64,000 nucleotides of DNA from Natronorubrum texcoconense (GTDB taxonomy: Archaea; Halobacteriota; Halobacteria; Halobacteriales; Natrialbaceae), in assembly GCF_900100335.1 (NCBI RefSeq), contig NZ_FNFE01000002.1, positions 558,001 to 622,000 on the forward strand. The letters run 5' to 3'. This document shows, one piece after another, positions 24,994-32,445 of the stretch (position 1 is its first letter; each line of letters begins with the position of its first letter). The notes below the pieces were generated by a model. The model saw nothing but the letters and a program-made list of their open reading frames with translations. It had not been told where the DNA came from and ran no database searches. The position numbers were made by a program, and so were the translations under genes.

Positions 24994-25983
24994 ATGAGTC
25001 GACGCGGCGACGAGGAGTCCGTCCTGATCTGCAATCCGGTGAGCGGCAGCGAGGATCACGTCGATCGAATCACGACGCTCGCACGCGATCGCGGCTTCAG
25101 GATAGAATTGACCGAGAACGCGGGCGATGCAACGCGGCTCGCCCGGAAAGTTGCAGCCAACGGCGCACGTCTCGTCGCTGCCGCGGGCGGTGACGGCACG
25201 ATCAACGAAGTCGTCAACGGGCTCGTCGACGCGGACGCCCTCGAGGGGACGACCCTCGCCGTCGTCCCGGTCGGGACGGGAAACAACTTCGCGTCGAATA
25301 TCGGCGTCGAAAGCATCGACGACGCATTCGAGGTGATCGAGACGGGACGGCGACGTCGGATCGACCTCGGCGTCGCGAACGGACGGGCGTTCGTCAACTC
25401 CTGTGTGGGCGGCGTTACGGCGGAGGCGAGCGGCGTGACGAGTTCCGAGGAGAAGCGAACGTGGGGTGTCCTCGCGTACGTCGGAAAGACGCTCGAGACG
25501 GTGTCCTCGTTCGAATCACTGCCACTTCGAGCGGTACTCGAGAACGGGAATACGGGCGGCGAAGCGCATCCAGCATCGACGAACGAGACGGATCGAACGC
25601 GTGTCTGGACCGGCGACGCGATGTTCGTCCTCGTGGGAAACTGCCGCCGGTTTACGACCGCGCGCCGCGCGCAGGCGAACGTCGAAGACGGTCTGTTCGA
25701 AGTGACGATCGTCGAAGACGCGTCGACGATCGATCTCGTGACCGAGGCGGCGCTTGGCAGTTTCTTCGATCGAGACCAGACGCACATCGTCCGCCAACGG
25801 GTGCCGTCGGTGACCGTCGAGAGTCGACGCTCCGGACCGATCGAGTACAGTCTCGACGGCGAGTTGCTCGAGGCGGAGACGCTCGAGGTCACAACGCACG
25901 CGGGTGCACTCGAGGTCGCCGTGGGCGCGGACTATCGGATCGATCCTGACGGCAACGGGGTCGACGACTCGGAATCCGCGTGA
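24994..25983 (+). CDS. Diacylglycerol/lipid kinase family protein
   Basis: A 329-residue DAGK-catalytic family (YegS/DgkB-like) protein. The start has the nucleotide-binding ICNPVSGSEDHV, then the signature AAGGDGTINEVVNGL, VVPVGTGNNFASNI, and near the C-terminus SLDGELLEAETLEV. These are the ATP-binding and catalytic segments of lipid kinases that phosphorylate diacylglycerol or sphingoid lipids. In archaea an archaeol-type lipid is a plausible substrate, but this is not shown. ATG 24994 is used; an in-frame GTG at 24988 is possible. Confidence 0.85.
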   Translation: MSRRGDEESVLICNPVSGSEDHVDRITTLARDRGFRIELTENAGDATRLARKVAANGARLVAAAGGDGTINEVVNGLVDADALEGTTLAVVPVGTGNNFASNIGVESIDDAFEVIETGRRRRIDLGVANGRAFVNSCVGGVTAEASGVTSSEEKRTWGVLAYVGKTLETVSSFESLPLRAVLENGNTGGEAHPASTNETDRTRVWTGDAMFVLVGNCRRFTTARRAQANVEDGLFEVTIVEDASTIDLVTEAALGSFFDRDQTHIVRQRVPSVTVESRRSGPIEYSLDGELLEAETLEVTTHAGALEVAVGADYRIDPDGNGVDDSESA

Positions 25984-26074
25984 CTCACCCACGGCTCGGA
26001 GAGGGGCGTCGAACGGGCCACGGACCACAAGACGAGACGATACTGGTTTCAAGAACCTCTACAATTGTGGACGT

Positions 26075-26641
26075 ATGAGCGCGCCACGCGACGAACTTCC
26101 CCACGAGAACGCCGAACAGGACGTGATCGCCGTCGATGCGGACGACACCGAACTCGAACTGGTCAACCGACTCGACGCCCACACCGGCGACGGGATTCGC
26201 CACCGGGCGTTCACCTCGCTCGTTTTCGACGGCGACGGGAACGTCCTGCTCGCCCAACGCGCACCCGGAAAGCGCCTCTGGGGTACTTACTGGGACGGTA
26301 CCGTCGCCTCCCACCCCGTCGAGGGCCAGAGCCAGGAGGAAGCCACCCGCGAACGACTCGAAGAGGAGCTCGGAATCGCTCCCGACCAGTACGACGACCT
26401 GCGGCTCACCGACCGCTTCGAGTACAAGCGCTACTTCGAGAACGCGGGCGTCGAACACGAGGTTTGTGCCGTCCTGAAGCTGACGCTGTCCGATCGCACC
26501 CTCGAGCCGGACGAAGAGGAGGTCGCGGGACTCATGTGGGTACCCTACGAGCGTCTCCACTCGAACCCCGAGTGGTACCGCCAGCTTCGACTTTGCCCGT
26601 GGTTCGAGATCGCGATGCGGCGGGATATGCGGTCGGAGTGA
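26075..26641 (+). CDS. idi: Isopentenyl-diphosphate delta-isomerase type I-like Nudix protein
   Basis: A 188-residue Nudix-fold protein of the Idi-1 type, which interconverts IPP and DMAPP for archaeal lipid precursors. It shows HRAFTSLVFDGDGNVLLAQR, LWGTYWDGTVASHP, ATRERLEEELG (Nudix helix) and GVEHEVCAVLKL with the second catalytic Glu. At the position of the catalytic Cys of bacterial and eukaryotic Idi-1 (SVCGHP) the sequence has TVASHP, so Cys is replaced by Ala78. ATG 26075 (MSAPRDELPH) starts just downstream of the kinase-like gene. Confidence 0.85.
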   Translation: MSAPRDELPHENAEQDVIAVDADDTELELVNRLDAHTGDGIRHRAFTSLVFDGDGNVLLAQRAPGKRLWGTYWDGTVASHPVEGQSQEEATRERLEEELGIAPDQYDDLRLTDRFEYKRYFENAGVEHEVCAVLKLTLSDRTLEPDEEEVAGLMWVPYERLHSNPEWYRQLRLCPWFEIAMRRDMRSE

Positions 26642-26764
26642 GCTCGGCCGGGCGACGTGTCACCGTCAGCCGCACGTCCGACGTATGATAACAAGCAACA
26701 AGGCTTATACGACCCCACTTCGTAGCGTCGGCTGAGGACCGACGAAATCGGTCCGTGTGACGCA

Positions 26765-27091
26765 ATGACCTCCCCACAACCGGAAACAGAGACGTACGAA
26801 GTCACGCTCTCCACCGACGAGCAGTGGGTCGCCCACGCGCTCCTCGCGAGCGAAATCGACGACGCTATCGACGACGACGAGACACCGCCCGCGTGGGCGC
26901 TCGAACTGTTCGACGCGCTCGAGGACGGCGACGGGACGACGGTACTCACGAGCTATCAGGCGCGACGGCTCGTCGACGCGATGACTGCGTACGTCGACGG
27001 CTCGGACGCTCCCGAACAGGATGTCGTCCACGGATCGGCCGTCGTCGAGCGACTCGAGGACCGCCTCGAGTCACGAGAGTCAATGCAGTAA
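26765..27091 (+). CDS. Conserved haloarchaeal protein of unknown function
   Basis: A 108-residue soluble, strongly acidic protein, for example the run SEIDDAIDDDETPPAWALEL. It is predicted mainly helical with no Cys and no catalytic motif. A probable TATA element (ggcttatacg, about 26702) lies some 60 bases upstream of the ATG at 26765. It stands alone between idi and a convergent membrane-protein gene. I do not recognise a function. Confidence 0.65.
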   Translation: MTSPQPETETYEVTLSTDEQWVAHALLASEIDDAIDDDETPPAWALELFDALEDGDGTTVLTSYQARRLVDAMTAYVDGSDAPEQDVVHGSAVVERLEDRLESRESMQ

Positions 27092-27148
27092 CCCACGGCC
27101 TGGGCCACCTGTAGAAGACCACTCGACTTTCGACTCGATTTTGGCGAA

Positions 27149-27457
27149 CTACGGACGCGTCGTCGCCCAGACGGCTGTAACCGCGAGGAAGAAGGCTGGA
27201 AACAGCGGAAGTGTCAAGAGCGCGAAGCGGTAGCCAACGTCCGGCGGCCACAGGAGGATCGCCGTCGGAGCGATAATGAAGGCGACGACGATCATGCCGA
27301 CGACCGTCCAGCCCCGCCAGTCGAACTCGCGGTCGGCCGTCTCGGGATGGGCCGGATTGACGAGCCAGTCGTCGTCGTCGGCCGACTCCGTCGGCTCTCC
27401 GTCCTCGTCGAACGCTGCGGGGTCGTGAACGTAGCCGCCGTCGTCGCTCGAACTCAC
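27149..27457 (-). CDS. Two-helix membrane protein with acidic N-terminus
   Basis: A 102-residue protein. A polar acidic N-terminal half (MSSSDDGGYVHDPAAF, then ESADDDDWLVNP) is followed by two transmembrane helices (about residues 54-75 and 78-98). GTG 27457 is preferred; the longer in-frame extension to 27562 runs through the repeat-rich promoter region and is Ser/Thr/Arg-rich. No function recognised. Three degenerate 21-22-base repeats lie upstream. Confidence 0.6.
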   Translation of the reverse strand: MSSSDDGGYVHDPAAFDEDGEPTESADDDDWLVNPAHPETADREFDWRGWTVVGMIVVAFIIAPTAILLWPPDVGYRFALLTLPLFPAFFLAVTAVWATTRP

Positions 27458-27493
27458 ACGTGGGACTTTCGAGTCCGTGGTCAAAGCCCTCAC

Positions 27494-27569
27494 GGTTCCG
27501 GTGTCTCTCGAGTCGGCTCCGAATCGGTTCGGAGTGATACTCGAGTCGGTTCGGTGTGACACTCGAGTC
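27494..27569. repeat. Three degenerate 21-22-base repeats upstream of the membrane-protein gene
   Basis: Units at 27494-27514, 27526-27547 and 27548-27569 share ggttcgg and a ctcgagtc end. The last two are contiguous and differ at two positions. They lie 37-112 bases upstream of the minus-strand gene starting at 27457. Tandem copies at this spacing are typical of operator arrays, but they could also be simple slippage products. Confidence 0.55.
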
Positions 27570-27803
27570 GACGGTCGGAGTCTGCGGAAATTCTGGTCGG
27601 TTCGTCCCGATCACCCGCAAGGCGAACGGAACGTCGCTACATCTATCCAGCCATGTGGTCTGATCGAATGATTCCGATACCACCTAGGCTGAACTTCGCG
27701 TTACTTTGGACTGCTAATGAAACAGCTGAGTGAAACGAACTTGCGACTAATGCCAACTATCGAAGGGAAAATGTTACTTCAAAACCGCTTCTATTGAGTA
27801 CAG

Positions 27804-27989
27804 ATGTCCGACCAGTACGAATACAAGATAATCTCAGCATCGACAACATGGACAGGACGCATGGAAGAAGAAGAAACAGAACGCCGACTCAATCAATTCT
27901 CCCAGGACGGATGGGAACTCGATCAGACATCATTCGACTGGTGGTCATTGTCACCAAGATTTGTTCTCAGACGACTATGCCGAGACTAG
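27804..27989 (+). CDS. DUF4177-like small protein
   Basis: A 61-residue protein with the DUF4177 pattern: QYEYKIISAS, then LNQFSQDGWELDQTSFDWW, then FVLRR. DUF4177 proteins are small, of unknown role, built on the YEY...GWEL motif. The gene and its flanks (about 27640-28030) are clearly more AT-rich than the neighbourhood, so recent acquisition is possible. Start ATG 27804, with an AT-rich upstream stretch. Confidence 0.65.
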   Translation: MSDQYEYKIISASTTWTGRMEEEETERRLNQFSQDGWELDQTSFDWWSLSPRFVLRRLCRD

Positions 27990-28143
27990 TGCCATTTCAG
28001 TTGTGAATCGCTAGATTCTCTTCTGCTGTGCCTCTGGATCGACTGTCGCGGTGCCGGTAGGTGGTCCGTGAGTGCCCTATACCGAGCGAGGTTTACAAAT
28101 CACTCTCGACCGGTAAATCCGGACGACTGGCTGTCGGTAACGA

Positions 28144-29169
28144 CTACAGCTCGCTGTCGGGCCGGACGACGACCTTTCCAAACCCTTCCCGGTTCTCGAT
28201 GATCTCGTGGGCGCGGGCGGACTCGCTCATCGGCAGTTCCTCCCGGATCGCGGGCTCGAACGTGCCGTCCCAGACGAGTTCCATCACGTCGTCGACCTGG
28301 TCGGGGGTCGCCATCGTCGAGCCGATGATCTCGAGTTGGTTCCAGAAGATCCGCGGGATGTCGGTCTCGGGAGCGCCGCCGCCGGTGCCGCCGCAGGTGA
28401 CGAGTCGACCACCCTTGGTGAGGCTCTTGATCGAGTCCTGCCACGTGGGCGCGCCGACGTGCTCGACGACGACGTCGACGCCGCGACCGCCGGTCTCCTC
28501 GCGGACCCAGTCCGCGAAGTCCTCCTCTTCGTAGTTACAGACGTGGTCCGCGCCGTGTTCCTCGGCGTACTCGAGTTTCTCCTCGGTGCTCCCGGTCGCG
28601 TACACCTCCGCGCCCGCGTAGTCGGCAATCTGAAGCGCCGCGTGGCCAACGCCGCCGCTGGCACCCAGTACGAGGACTTTCTCGCCGGCCTCGAGGTCGG
28701 CCCGTTCGATCAGCATTCGCCAGGCGGTCTGGAAGACCAGACAGCTCGAGCCGGCGACCTCCCAATCAACGTGCTCGGGGACGGGAATCAGGTTGTCCTC
28801 GGGGATCGCGGCGTACTCCGAGTGGATCCCCGGAACGTGTTCGCCGATGATGTGGTAGCGGGGATCGAGCGTCGGGTCGTCCATCCGCAGGTCGCCGACG
28901 CCCGCCGAGAGTGCAACGCGGTCACCTTCTTCGAAGCGGCTGACGCCCTCGCCGACCGCTTCGACGACGCCGGCCCCATCGCTGCCCGGAATGTGGGGCA
29001 TCTCGAGGTCCAGCCCGGGCATTCCGCGCCGCGTCCAGATGTCGAGATGGTTGAGCGCCGCGGCCTTTACGTCGACCAGTACCTCGTCGCGGTCGACCTC
29101 GGGGTCGGGATACTCCCCGTACTCGATGACGTCGGTGTCGCCGTGTTCGGTGATTTTGACTGCCTGCAT
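28144..29169 (-). CDS. Zinc-type alcohol dehydrogenase / quinone oxidoreductase-like protein
   Basis: A 341-residue medium-chain dehydrogenase/reductase. It begins MQAVKITEHGDTDVIEYGEY, has PGSDGAGVVEAVGEGVSRF, the dinucleotide-binding GASGGVGHAALQIADYAGAE, and RFEEGDRV. The NAD(P)-binding fold spans about residues 150-280. The absence of an obvious Cys cluster for structural zinc makes a quinone-oxidoreductase or enoyl-reductase-like activity as likely as an alcohol dehydrogenase. Stand-alone gene, divergent from the moaB-like gene. Confidence 0.88.
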   Translation of the reverse strand: MQAVKITEHGDTDVIEYGEYPDPEVDRDEVLVDVKAAALNHLDIWTRRGMPGLDLEMPHIPGSDGAGVVEAVGEGVSRFEEGDRVALSAGVGDLRMDDPTLDPRYHIIGEHVPGIHSEYAAIPEDNLIPVPEHVDWEVAGSSCLVFQTAWRMLIERADLEAGEKVLVLGASGGVGHAALQIADYAGAEVYATGSTEEKLEYAEEHGADHVCNYEEEDFADWVREETGGRGVDVVVEHVGAPTWQDSIKSLTKGGRLVTCGGTGGGAPETDIPRIFWNQLEIIGSTMATPDQVDDVMELVWDGTFEPAIREELPMSESARAHEIIENREGFGKVVVRPDSEL

Positions 29170-29339
29170 ACACGCAGATCAACGGAAACGTCGTGCATAA
29201 CAGTTGGGCAACCAGCACCGACGGACCGCTTTCAGAGCACCATTGACGACGTCGAGACCGACAGCAGTTCGTCCTGCCACGAACCGACGGTGGACGGACA
29301 GTGCCAGTGTTTTACCCATCGGCTCTCGAACGGGAGAGT

Positions 29340-30002
29340 ATGACCGCGGATCCGAGCCGGAACACGTCATCGGAGGGGAGGGAACCGTCACCCGAAGAGA
29401 CGAACGAGAATGGGGACGAAGACCGGACCGTCGAGGAGGTCGACGCCGAACGTGATCCGCTCGGCGTCAGCGTCGTCACGATTTCGGCCGACCGGGAACT
29501 CGAGTCGGACCCCGCCGGCAACGTCATCGTCACGGCGCTCGAGGAGGCGGGCCACGACGTCGCGACGCGGGAACACATCGACGCCGACCACGACCGAGTC
29601 CAGTCGATCGTCTCGCGGCTGATCGACCGCGGCGACGTTGACGTCGTAGTGACCAGCGGCGCAACCAGCGTCGAACCGAGCGACGTCGCCATCGAAGCCG
29701 TCGAACCGTTACTCGAGAAGGAACTCACCGCGTTCAGCGAGCTGTTCACCGCGCTCGGCTACGAGGCGGTCGGGAGTCAGATCGTCGCCGCCCGGACGAT
29801 CGCGGGCATCGCCGACGACGTTCCGATATTCTGTCTGCCCGGCAAAGCGCCCGCGGCACGGCTCGGCATCGAGGAGATCATCCTGCCCGAGATGCGCCAC
29901 CTCGTCGGGGTCGCTCGCGCACACCGAGACGAGAGCGAGCGAGACGACGAAACGACGAACGACACCGATGGCGAATCCACGGTCGGAGACGCAAATGAGT
30001 GA
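29340..30002 (+). CDS. moaB: MoaB/MogA-family molybdopterin-binding protein
   Basis: A 220-residue MoaB/Mog fold protein of the molybdopterin adenylyltransferase family. It has the GVSVVTISADREL start, SRLIDRGDVDVVVTSGATSV, KELTAFSELFTALGYEAVGS and CLPGKAPAARLGIEEIILPE. The family's GGTG motif (usually TTGGTG) reads TSGATS here, so this may be a divergent paralogue. Acidic N-terminal (about 40 residues) and C-terminal extensions are present. The stop overlaps the next gene's start by 8 bases, implying co-translation. ATG 29340. Confidence 0.8.
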   Translation: MTADPSRNTSSEGREPSPEETNENGDEDRTVEEVDAERDPLGVSVVTISADRELESDPAGNVIVTALEEAGHDVATREHIDADHDRVQSIVSRLIDRGDVDVVVTSGATSVEPSDVAIEAVEPLLEKELTAFSELFTALGYEAVGSQIVAARTIAGIADDVPIFCLPGKAPAARLGIEEIILPEMRHLVGVARAHRDESERDDETTNDTDGESTVGDANE

Positions 30003-30741
30003 CGACGATCGAAGCCGAGACGACCGAACCGGTGACGTCGACAAGGAGTCCGTCCGCGAGCGCATCTGGGACGATCTCGAGGAGAGCGGCGAGGCCAGAT
30101 TCCCCTTCCCACCGCACGGCCGGATTCCGAACTTCGCCGGGGCCGACGAGGCCGCCGACCGACTCGCAGCCACACCCGAGTGGCAGTCGGCGTCGACGAT
30201 CAAGGCCAACCCCGACGCGCCGCAGTTGCCCGTCAGGCGACGCGCCTTACGCGAGGGAAAGACGGTCTACATGGCCGTCCCGCGACTCGCGGACGAGGAC
30301 TGCTTTCTCGAACTGGATCCCGACGTACTCGAGGACTACGATGCGGCGACGACGGTGTCGGGATCGTCGACACACGGCGAGCAGATCGGCCCGGACGCTG
30401 TCGAATCGATCGATATGATCGTCTCCGGGAGCGTCGCTGTGATGGAAAACGGCGGTCGGATCGGCAAGGGCGAGGGCTACAGCGACCTCGAGTACGCGAT
30501 CCTCTACGATCTCGGGCTCGTCGATTCGTCGACGACGGTCGCGACGACCGTCCACGAGCGACAGGTGATCGACGAAGCGGTCGCGATCGGCGACCACGAC
30601 GTCTCGATGGACCTGCTCGTGACGCCCGAGCGAACGCTGCGTCCGGACGGACGACCGCAGCCGACGGGAATCGACTGGTCGGTGCTCGACGACGAGCGAC
30701 TCGAGGAAATTCCCGTACTGAAACGGCTTCGCGAGGACTGA
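29995..30741 (+). CDS. 5-formyltetrahydrofolate cyclo-ligase family protein
   Basis: A 248-residue member of the 5-formyl-THF cyclo-ligase (MTHFS) family, which converts 5-formyl-THF to 5,10-methenyl-THF with ATP. The signature GKGEGYSDLEYAILYDLGLV corresponds to the family's GKGxGYYD block, and KANPDAPQLPVRRRAL precedes the basic nucleotide-binding region. The start MSDDDRSRDDRT at ATG 29995 lies inside the end of the moaB-like gene, so the two form a small operon. Confidence 0.85.
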   Translation: MSDDDRSRDDRTGDVDKESVRERIWDDLEESGEARFPFPPHGRIPNFAGADEAADRLAATPEWQSASTIKANPDAPQLPVRRRALREGKTVYMAVPRLADEDCFLELDPDVLEDYDAATTVSGSSTHGEQIGPDAVESIDMIVSGSVAVMENGGRIGKGEGYSDLEYAILYDLGLVDSSTTVATTVHERQVIDEAVAIGDHDVSMDLLVTPERTLRPDGRPQPTGIDWSVLDDERLEEIPVLKRLRED

Positions 30742-31201
30742 GTACGGAACGAGCGGTGCTACTTCTCGGCGATGAACGTCGACTAGAACCCAACTCGAGG
30801 CGCGAAGAAGACGCGCCTCGACTGCCAACCGCAGGTGACCCGGGCTGGTGCAAGAGCCCGCGTCGAAACCGGGGAAACGGTACGGTGTGGCAATGGTGGG
30901 GGGAAGGGTGCTGTGGTGGGGTTGCTGGAAGTCACGGGTACAGGCGGTGGATGCCTTGGTGGGGTCTGCCCGTCGACCTCCATCTGTCAGTATCGGTGGG
31001 AACCACTTGAACGGCGGCGATGGTATTAGAATCTTACACCGGATTCCGTCGAATTCAATCCGAGTTTACTCGGCCGAAAACGAGCTTACGAACGTTTATA
31101 CGCCCGATATCACTCACAATGACGATTTTCTCGAGAAAGTCTCTTTCTCCGCCTCTTTCGAGCGGCGAACTCCGTTAAAAGAAACCGGCCGTCGTCCCGA
31201 T
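30742..31201. other. Long intergenic region with candidate structured RNA
   Basis: This 460-base gap lies between the cyclo-ligase gene and the pyrG operon. I find no convincing protein gene. The left two thirds (30783-31030) is unusually G-rich with several hairpins and is annotated separately. The right third (about 31030-31200) is AT-richer; it has a TATA-like gtttatacg near 31096 usable on either strand, and T/A-rich sequence just before the small ORF end at 31202. Confidence 0.5.
30783..31030. ncRNA. Candidate structured non-coding RNA
   Basis: Successive hairpins can be drawn directly: tcgaggcgcg/cgcgcctcga (30795-30804 with 30812-30821, 7-base loop), ctgc/gcag (30822-30834), cgggct/agcccg (30841-30846 with 30855-30860) and accg/cggt (30868-30881). 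They are followed by a G-rich tract to about 30985. No ORF shows protein-like composition. I do not see the conserved cores of RNase P RNA or SRP RNA. If read on the minus strand, the first hairpin would be a 3' terminator-like stem and the TATA-like element near 31100 a promoter. Strand and function are undecided. Confidence 0.35.
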
Positions 31202-31531
31202 TCAACCGGTCAGCTCTTCGGCGACCATCGCGGCGTCCATCAGCTTCGGATCGACGGCGAGATCGAGCTGTCCCTTGACGAACTCCGGAACGGTGTCGCG
31301 CGCGTAGACGACGGTCCGGATGTCGTCGGTGAGGTCGCAGACGACCGGAATCGTCGTCGCCTGCCCGACGTCGGTCAGCACGTACAGGTCGGCGTCGACG
31401 ATTCCGGCCTCCTCGAGTGCGGGCCGGGAAACGACGCCGTCGAGACGGGTGACGCTCGCGCCCTCGGCCTCGAGGGCGTCGCCGATCGCGTCCTCGTCAG
31501 GGCCGGCGACGACTACGTTCGTCTCCGTCAT
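31202..31531 (-). CDS. Small conserved protein downstream of guaA
   Basis: A 109-residue acidic protein with an alternating beta/alpha Rossmann-like look: [20 protein letters not shown], then [20 protein letters not shown], then [13 protein letters not shown]. The start overlaps the guaA stop by four bases (ATGA), so it is translated with guaA. The conserved position in haloarchaeal pyrG-guaA operons suggests a helper in nucleotide metabolism, but no catalytic motif is visible. Confidence 0.8.
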   Translation of the reverse strand: MTETNVVVAGPDEDAIGDALEAEGASVTRLDGVVSRPALEEAGIVDADLYVLTDVGQATTIPVVCDLTDDIRTVVYARDTVPEFVKGQLDLAVDPKLMDAAMVAEELTG

Positions 31532-32445
31532 TCGTACTCGATGGTCGCTGGCGGTTTGTGGGTGACGTCGTAGACGACGCGGGCGACGTTCTCGTGGCCG
31601 CCGGTGATCCGGGACTGGATGCGCTGGAGGGTCTCCCAGTCGATCTCCTGGGCGCGAGCCGTCATTCCGTCGCGGGATTCGACGGATCGAACGGAGACGA
31701 CCCAGCCGTGAACGCGGTTGTCGCCTTTCACGCCCGTCGCCTTGCCGATGACGGCGGCGAGGGCCTGCCACGGTTCGTACTCCTCGAGTTCCTCCTCGAC
31801 GACGTGACAGGACAGTCGGGCGACCTCGAGTTTCTCCTCGGTCACTTCGCCGATGACGCGGACGGCGAGTCCGGGGCCGGGGAACGGCATCCGTTCGGCG
31901 ACGATCTCGTCGAGACCGAGGTGACGTGCGACCTCGCGCACTTCGTCCTTGTACAGGTCGCGAACGGGTTCGACGATGCCCTCGAAGTCGACGACCTCCG
32001 GCAGTCCGCCGACGTTGTGGTGGGACTTGATCCCGCCCTCGCTCTCGATGCGGTCGGGGTAGATCGTCCCCTGGACGAGGTAGTCCGCATCGGTGTCTTT
32101 CGCCTCGCGCTCGAACTCGCGGATGAACTGCTCGCCGATGACCTCGCGTTTCTCCTCGGGGTCGGTGATGCCCGAGAGCGCCTCGAGGAACCGATCTTTC
32201 GCGTCGACGATCCGCAGCGACTCCATGTAGTCGAACGTCTCGCGGATCTGGTCGGTCTCGCCTTTCCGCATCAGGCCGGTGTCGACGTAGACCGGAGTCA
32301 ACTGGTCGCCGATGGCCTCGTAGGCCAAGGCGGCGGCGACCGAGGAGTCGACCCCGCCCGACAGGGCGATGACGGCGTTGGCGTCGCCGATTTCGTCGCC
32401 GATCTCTGCTACTGCGTCCGGAACAAACGTCTCTGTATCTACCAT
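31528..32445 (-). CDS. guaA: GMP synthase ATP-pyrophosphatase subunit
   Basis: A 305-residue GuaAb subunit, which activates XMP with ATP and uses ammonia from a separate glutaminase subunit to make GMP. The PP-loop motif [18 protein letters not shown] is near residue 30, [13 protein letters not shown] follows, and the C-terminal dimerisation domain ([31 protein letters not shown]) is complete. The amidotransferase part is absent, as usual in archaea. It shares one base with the pyrG stop and four with the next gene, so all three are one operon. Confidence 0.95.
   Translation of the reverse strand: MVDTETFVPDAVAEIGDEIGDANAVIALSGGVDSSVAAALAYEAIGDQLTPVYVDTGLMRKGETDQIRETFDYMESLRIVDAKDRFLEALSGITDPEEKREVIGEQFIREFEREAKDTDADYLVQGTIYPDRIESEGGIKSHHNVGGLPEVVDFEGIVEPVRDLYKDEVREVARHLGLDEIVAERMPFPGPGLAVRVIGEVTEEKLEVARLSCHVVEEELEEYEPWQALAAVIGKATGVKGDNRVHGWVVSVRSVESRDGMTARAQEIDWETLQRIQSRITGGHENVARVVYDVTHKPPATIEYE

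Noticed and set aside
30868-30900. Sequence ggggaaacggtacggtg, reminiscent of the conserved core of cobalamin riboswitches
   Set aside because: The other conserved blocks of that class are missing and the following gene on the same strand is not a cobalamin gene.
30783-31030. Assignment of the candidate RNA as RNase P RNA or SRP RNA
   Set aside because: I could not find the conserved P4-type core of the former or the GGAAG..AGCAG-type loop of the latter on either strand.
30848-31573. Long plus-strand frame across the candidate RNA and into the pyrG operon
   Set aside because: It runs antisense to the small ORF and guaA, whose coding is certain, and its N-terminal part is G-rich low-quality sequence.
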